From Sinohyriopsis cumingii (lineage: Eukaryota > Mollusca > Bivalvia > Unionida > Unionidae): DNA of 64,000 bases. The translations under genes were made by a program, and so were the position numbers. The notes below the pieces were generated by a model that worked only from the letters and a program-made list of their open reading frames with translations, was not told the origin of the DNA and ran no database searches. The stretch spans positions 52,276,355 through 52,340,354 of the forward strand of contig CM068830.1 in assembly GCA_028554795.2 (NCBI GenBank), in the 5' to 3' direction. How positions within the stretch are numbered: position 1 is the stretch's first letter; the number at the start of each line of letters is the position of its first letter. Shown here piece after piece: positions 63,440 through 64,000 of the stretch.

Positions 63440-64000
63440 TTGTTACACCTTCGTGAAAATTGGTCTAATTTAGGAAAAATATTGACTGCCTTACTGAGAA
63501 GGTCGTGTTATAGTTGGTTGGTTTTCTTTAAAAGACTTTTTATGATGTGTAGTTGGTCAAAAATGAAATTGGTGCCAATTTGGCATCCAGTATGGCCACC
63601 ATGGCAGTCATCTTGGGAATCTTATTATCACTATTCCTTCTGAATGGATGTCATGTTAAAAGACTTCTTATGATGTCTGGTTGGTCCAAATTTAAAATGA
63701 TAATGATCTGGGATCCAGTATGGCCACAGTGGAAGCCATCTTGAAACTCTTGTTATCACTACTCCAGAATGGATGGTTAAATGAACATGTTGTTTTCACT
63801 AACGACTTTTATTGTTATCCAGCTTGTTCTAAGAAAATATGGTGCCAATCACTGTGGCCTCCATGGTAGTCACCTTAAAAATCTTGTTATCATAACTGTA
63901 CTTGGACAGAAAGTCATATTGATGTGGTCATTTCACCAGAAGATTTCTTCTGACATCCAGTTTGTCTGAAATGATTTGAGGCTGATCTGACATAGAGTAT
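63440..64000. repeat. Diverged ~130-bp tandem array, part 2
   Basis: AGTATGGCCACCATGGCAGT recurs near 63,594, 63,720 and 63,856, the same family as 61,440-62,060. It continues to the window edge. Confidence 0.75.

Overview
The window is non-coding-dominated, AT-rich DNA from an intron-bearing metazoan, most likely a marine mollusc and plausibly a bivalve. The reasons are spliced genes with GT/AG introns, tRNA-derived SINEs, Ty3/gypsy and LINE remnants, fold-back DNA elements, many minisatellites and seven long (TA)n arrays. The species cannot be named from the sequence alone. Most open frames in the window come from repeats.

Two spliced host genes can be supported, both on the + strand. (1) A compact four-exon gene at about 18.84-23.51 kb has a TATA box, exon 1 with ATG at 18,930, exon 2 at 21,036-21,168, exon 3 at 23,060-23,107 and a 3'UTR exon at 23,425 with AATAAA. 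It encodes a cysteine-free secreted or membrane-active peptide of 59 residues (56 from the second ATG) that I do not recognise. (2) The homologue of human C20orf27/ADISSP has three coding exons here (46,792-47,031; 56,236-56,364; 60,174-60,277), all in phase. Its first coding exon was not found. Its 9.2-kb intron is filled with transposons and minisatellites.

Layout. 0-15 kb: pieces of one Ty3/gypsy family on both strands (LTRs at about 1-128, 2,923-3,270, 8,019-8,833 and 12,537-13,449), with gag and protease fragments, SINE pieces and (TA)n tracts. 15-18.8 kb: nothing recognised apart from one small protein-like frame. 18.8-23.5 kb: the small-peptide gene, with a LINE fragment in intron 1. 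24.2-26.8 kb: a degraded coding block, a GC-richer patch with CRE and CCAAT motifs, and a degenerate 45-bp tandem array. 26.9-34.7 kb: more gypsy pieces and the longest copy (28.8-34.7 kb), whose integrase lies upstream of reverse transcriptase, as in Gmr1-like elements. 36.4-39.2 kb: a decayed LINE. 40.7-43.2 kb: two fold-back elements flanking a reversed LINE fragment. 43.8-60.3 kb: minisatellites, SINEs, a TIR element with a second partial copy, two nearly identical 1.34-kb hAT-like elements with 6-bp target duplications, and a hairpin repeat family, in and around the ADISSP gene. 60.3-64 kb: two tandem families, one of eight 80-bp units, and a SINE.

All mobile elements seen carry stops, frameshifts or deletions and look inactive. 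The two hAT-like copies look youngest, because they are nearly identical and keep perfect target duplications.
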